From the NCBI RefSeq assembly GCF_020639365.1, contig NZ_JAINUL010000001.1:6313936-6377935 (forward strand): 64,000 nucleotides of DNA, written 5' to 3'. Positions 62,806 through 64,000 of the stretch are shown one piece after another. The DNA comes from Streptomyces flavotricini (lineage in GTDB: Bacteria; Actinomycetota; Actinomycetes; Streptomycetales; Streptomycetaceae). The translations under genes were made by a program, and so were the position numbers. How positions within the stretch are numbered: position 1 is the stretch's first letter; each line of letters begins with the position of its first letter. The notes under the pieces were generated by a model. The model saw only the letters and a program-made list of their open reading frames with translations, ran no database searches and was not told where the DNA came from.

Positions 62806-63957
62806 TCATCCCTTGGGTGAGGTGAGTTCCGTACGAGCGAGCAGCGCGGCGAGTTCGACGAGATCGGTGCCGGCGAGGCGGGGCAGGGAGCAGCCGGAGA
62901 GGGTGCGGCAGGCCTCGCGCCAGGCGGCCGGGATCGAGTCGCCCCCGCCGAGGGCGCCGGTGAGCGCGCCGGCGAGGGCGGGGGCGGAGTCCGCGACGCG
63001 GGACAGGCAGGCGGCGGCCGGCACGGCCTCGGCGGCCCGGCCCCGGGCGGCGGTGGCGAGCGCGAGGGCGACGGGGACGGTCTCGGCGGCGGCGATGCCG
63101 TAGCTGTAGACGTGGTCCACGATCTCGTGTTCGAGGGTGGGGACGATGGCGAAGGCCCCGCCCTCGGCGTGGACGCGGGCGAGTTCGACGGCGTGGCGGG
63201 CGTTGCGGCCGATCTCGGTGGCTTCGGGGAGCTGGCCGAGGGCGGCGTCGACGGCGGTGTCGGTGTCGGCGCCGGCGAGGGCGGCCGCGATGGCGGCGGC
63301 CATGGCGCGGGCGCCGTGGACCCCGTCGCCGTCCTGGGTGTAGCGGGCGTCGAACTCGGCGAGGTCGGCGGCGGCGGCGGGGTCGCCGGGGTGGACGACG
63401 GCGAGCACGCAGGCGCGCACGCAGGCGGCGTCGTCGAAGTAGTGCGGGTTGTCGTGGCCGGTGGCGGGCGGGCGCAGGCCGGCGGCGAGGTTGCCGAGGC
63501 CGGCCCGGACGGAGATCCGGGCGCGCAGGGGCAGGACGGCGGACTCCACCTCGGGCGCGCGCTCCGCGGCCGCGGCGATCTCGCTGGCCAGGGCGTTCCA
63601 GGCGAGGTCGATGGCGGCCCGCATACGGCGGGACCGGCTGAGGTCGCTGAGCAGCACGCCGGCCGCGGTGAGCACGGATTCGGCGGCGAAGGCGGCCCAT
63701 TCGGCGTCGTCGGAGGGGCCGAGGCGCAGGGGCTCCGGGGGCTGGTTGAGGGCGATCGGGACGGGCAGGGTGGTGGTCTGGTTGTGCTCGGCGAAGGTGT
63801 CGAGCTCGCGGGTCAGGCGGCGGGTCCACTCGGGCATGCGGCTGGCGCGGTGCCGGGCCGCGGGCCATCCGGCGGCATCGCCCGCGGCGAGCCCGAGCAG
63901 CACTCCTTCGATCCTCCGGACCCCGGCGGGGGGCGGGGGAGGCTCCGCGGCGGCCAC
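62806..63957 (-). CDS. ADP-ribosylglycohydrolase-family protein, divergent, first gene of the operon in window
   Basis: The 383-residue product has GVLLGLAAGDAAGWPAARH, an altered first metal motif PSDDAEWAAF in place of TDDT, DDAACVRACVLAV, and a weak second motif VADSAPALAGALTGALGG. It may have reduced or changed activity. GTG 63957 is the assumed start, but the frame stays open to the window edge, reading ALGPRILVAAAEPPPPPAG, so the gene may begin further upstream or overlap the preceding gene. Confidence 0.78.
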   Translation of the reverse strand: MAAAEPPPPPAGVRRIEGVLLGLAAGDAAGWPAARHRASRMPEWTRRLTRELDTFAEHNQTTTLPVPIALNQPPEPLRLGPSDDAEWAAFAAESVLTAAGVLLSDLSRSRRMRAAIDLAWNALASEIAAAAERAPEVESAVLPLRARISVRAGLGNLAAGLRPPATGHDNPHYFDDAACVRACVLAVVHPGDPAAAADLAEFDARYTQDGDGVHGARAMAAAIAAALAGADTDTAVDAALGQLPEATEIGRNARHAVELARVHAEGGAFAIVPTLEHEIVDHVYSYGIAAAETVPVALALATAARGRAAEAVPAAACLSRVADSAPALAGALTGALGGGDSIPAAWREACRTLSGCSLPRLAGTDLVELAALLARTELTSPKG

Positions 63958-64000
63958 GAGGATCCGGGGGCCGAGGGCCTGCGCGGCCCCCGCGGGGGCG

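Overview
This 64 kb window is a stretch of actinobacterial, almost certainly Streptomyces, chromosome. The evidence is very high G+C with strong G/C bias at third codon positions, frequent GTG starts, the gene order ftsW-murG-ftsQ-ftsZ-pgeF-ylmE-sepF-ylmG-divIVA, a DivIVA with a long Gln/Met/Pro-rich insert, an ileS gene behind a T-box leader, the dual-substrate isomerase PriA inside the his cluster, and a TrpM-like gene between trpC and trpB. I saw no insertion sequence, phage gene, CRISPR array or integration scar; this looks like core chromosome.

Region by region: 1-8563 is the distal division and cell wall (dcw) cluster, all on the + strand. ftsZ has a roughly 280 bp upstream region full of dyads, including a good match to the BldD site. 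8564-8830 holds two strong hairpin terminators flanking an odd tRNA-like RNA. 8831-12245 is ileS with its T-box leader on the - strand. 12583-17434 (+) holds a DksA/TraR protein with a histone-like N-terminus, lspA, an RluA-family pseudouridine synthase, an acetyltransferase and a cation/proton antiporter. 17478-19675 (-) is a coupled pair, a sugar-nucleotide epimerase and a second MurG-like glycosyltransferase, divergent from a two-component system (19748-21978). 21896-29568 is mostly - strand: an MscS channel, a secreted M43 metalloprotease, a Tat-exported PhoD phosphatase, a DsbA-like protein, a membrane protein and a DUF2252 protein. 29726-33268 is dnaE. 33374-40620 has a NYN-domain protein, an ABC exporter pair and several housekeeping or unknown genes.

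40745-46455 is the histidine operon (hisD-hisC-hisB-small membrane protein-hisH-priA-ridA-hisF), with most genes overlapping by 1-4 nt. After two - strand genes, hisI is followed at once by trpE, then membrane-protein genes, trpC, trpM, trpB and trpA. PriA covers both the HisA and TrpF reactions, so histidine and tryptophan synthesis are linked by enzyme as well as by position. Next come a second membrane-anchored thioredoxin/DsbA-like gene and lgt.

57172-63957 (-) is the most unusual part: a six-gene operon of three DraG-type ADP-ribosylglycohydrolases, a ribokinase, a CaiB-type CoA-transferase and a CitE-type lyase, five of them in a row sharing 4 nt stop/start overlaps. It reads like a salvage or catabolic route that splits an N-ribosyl compound, phosphorylates the ribose, and activates and cleaves the remaining acid as a CoA ester. 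I do not know a described pathway of this composition.
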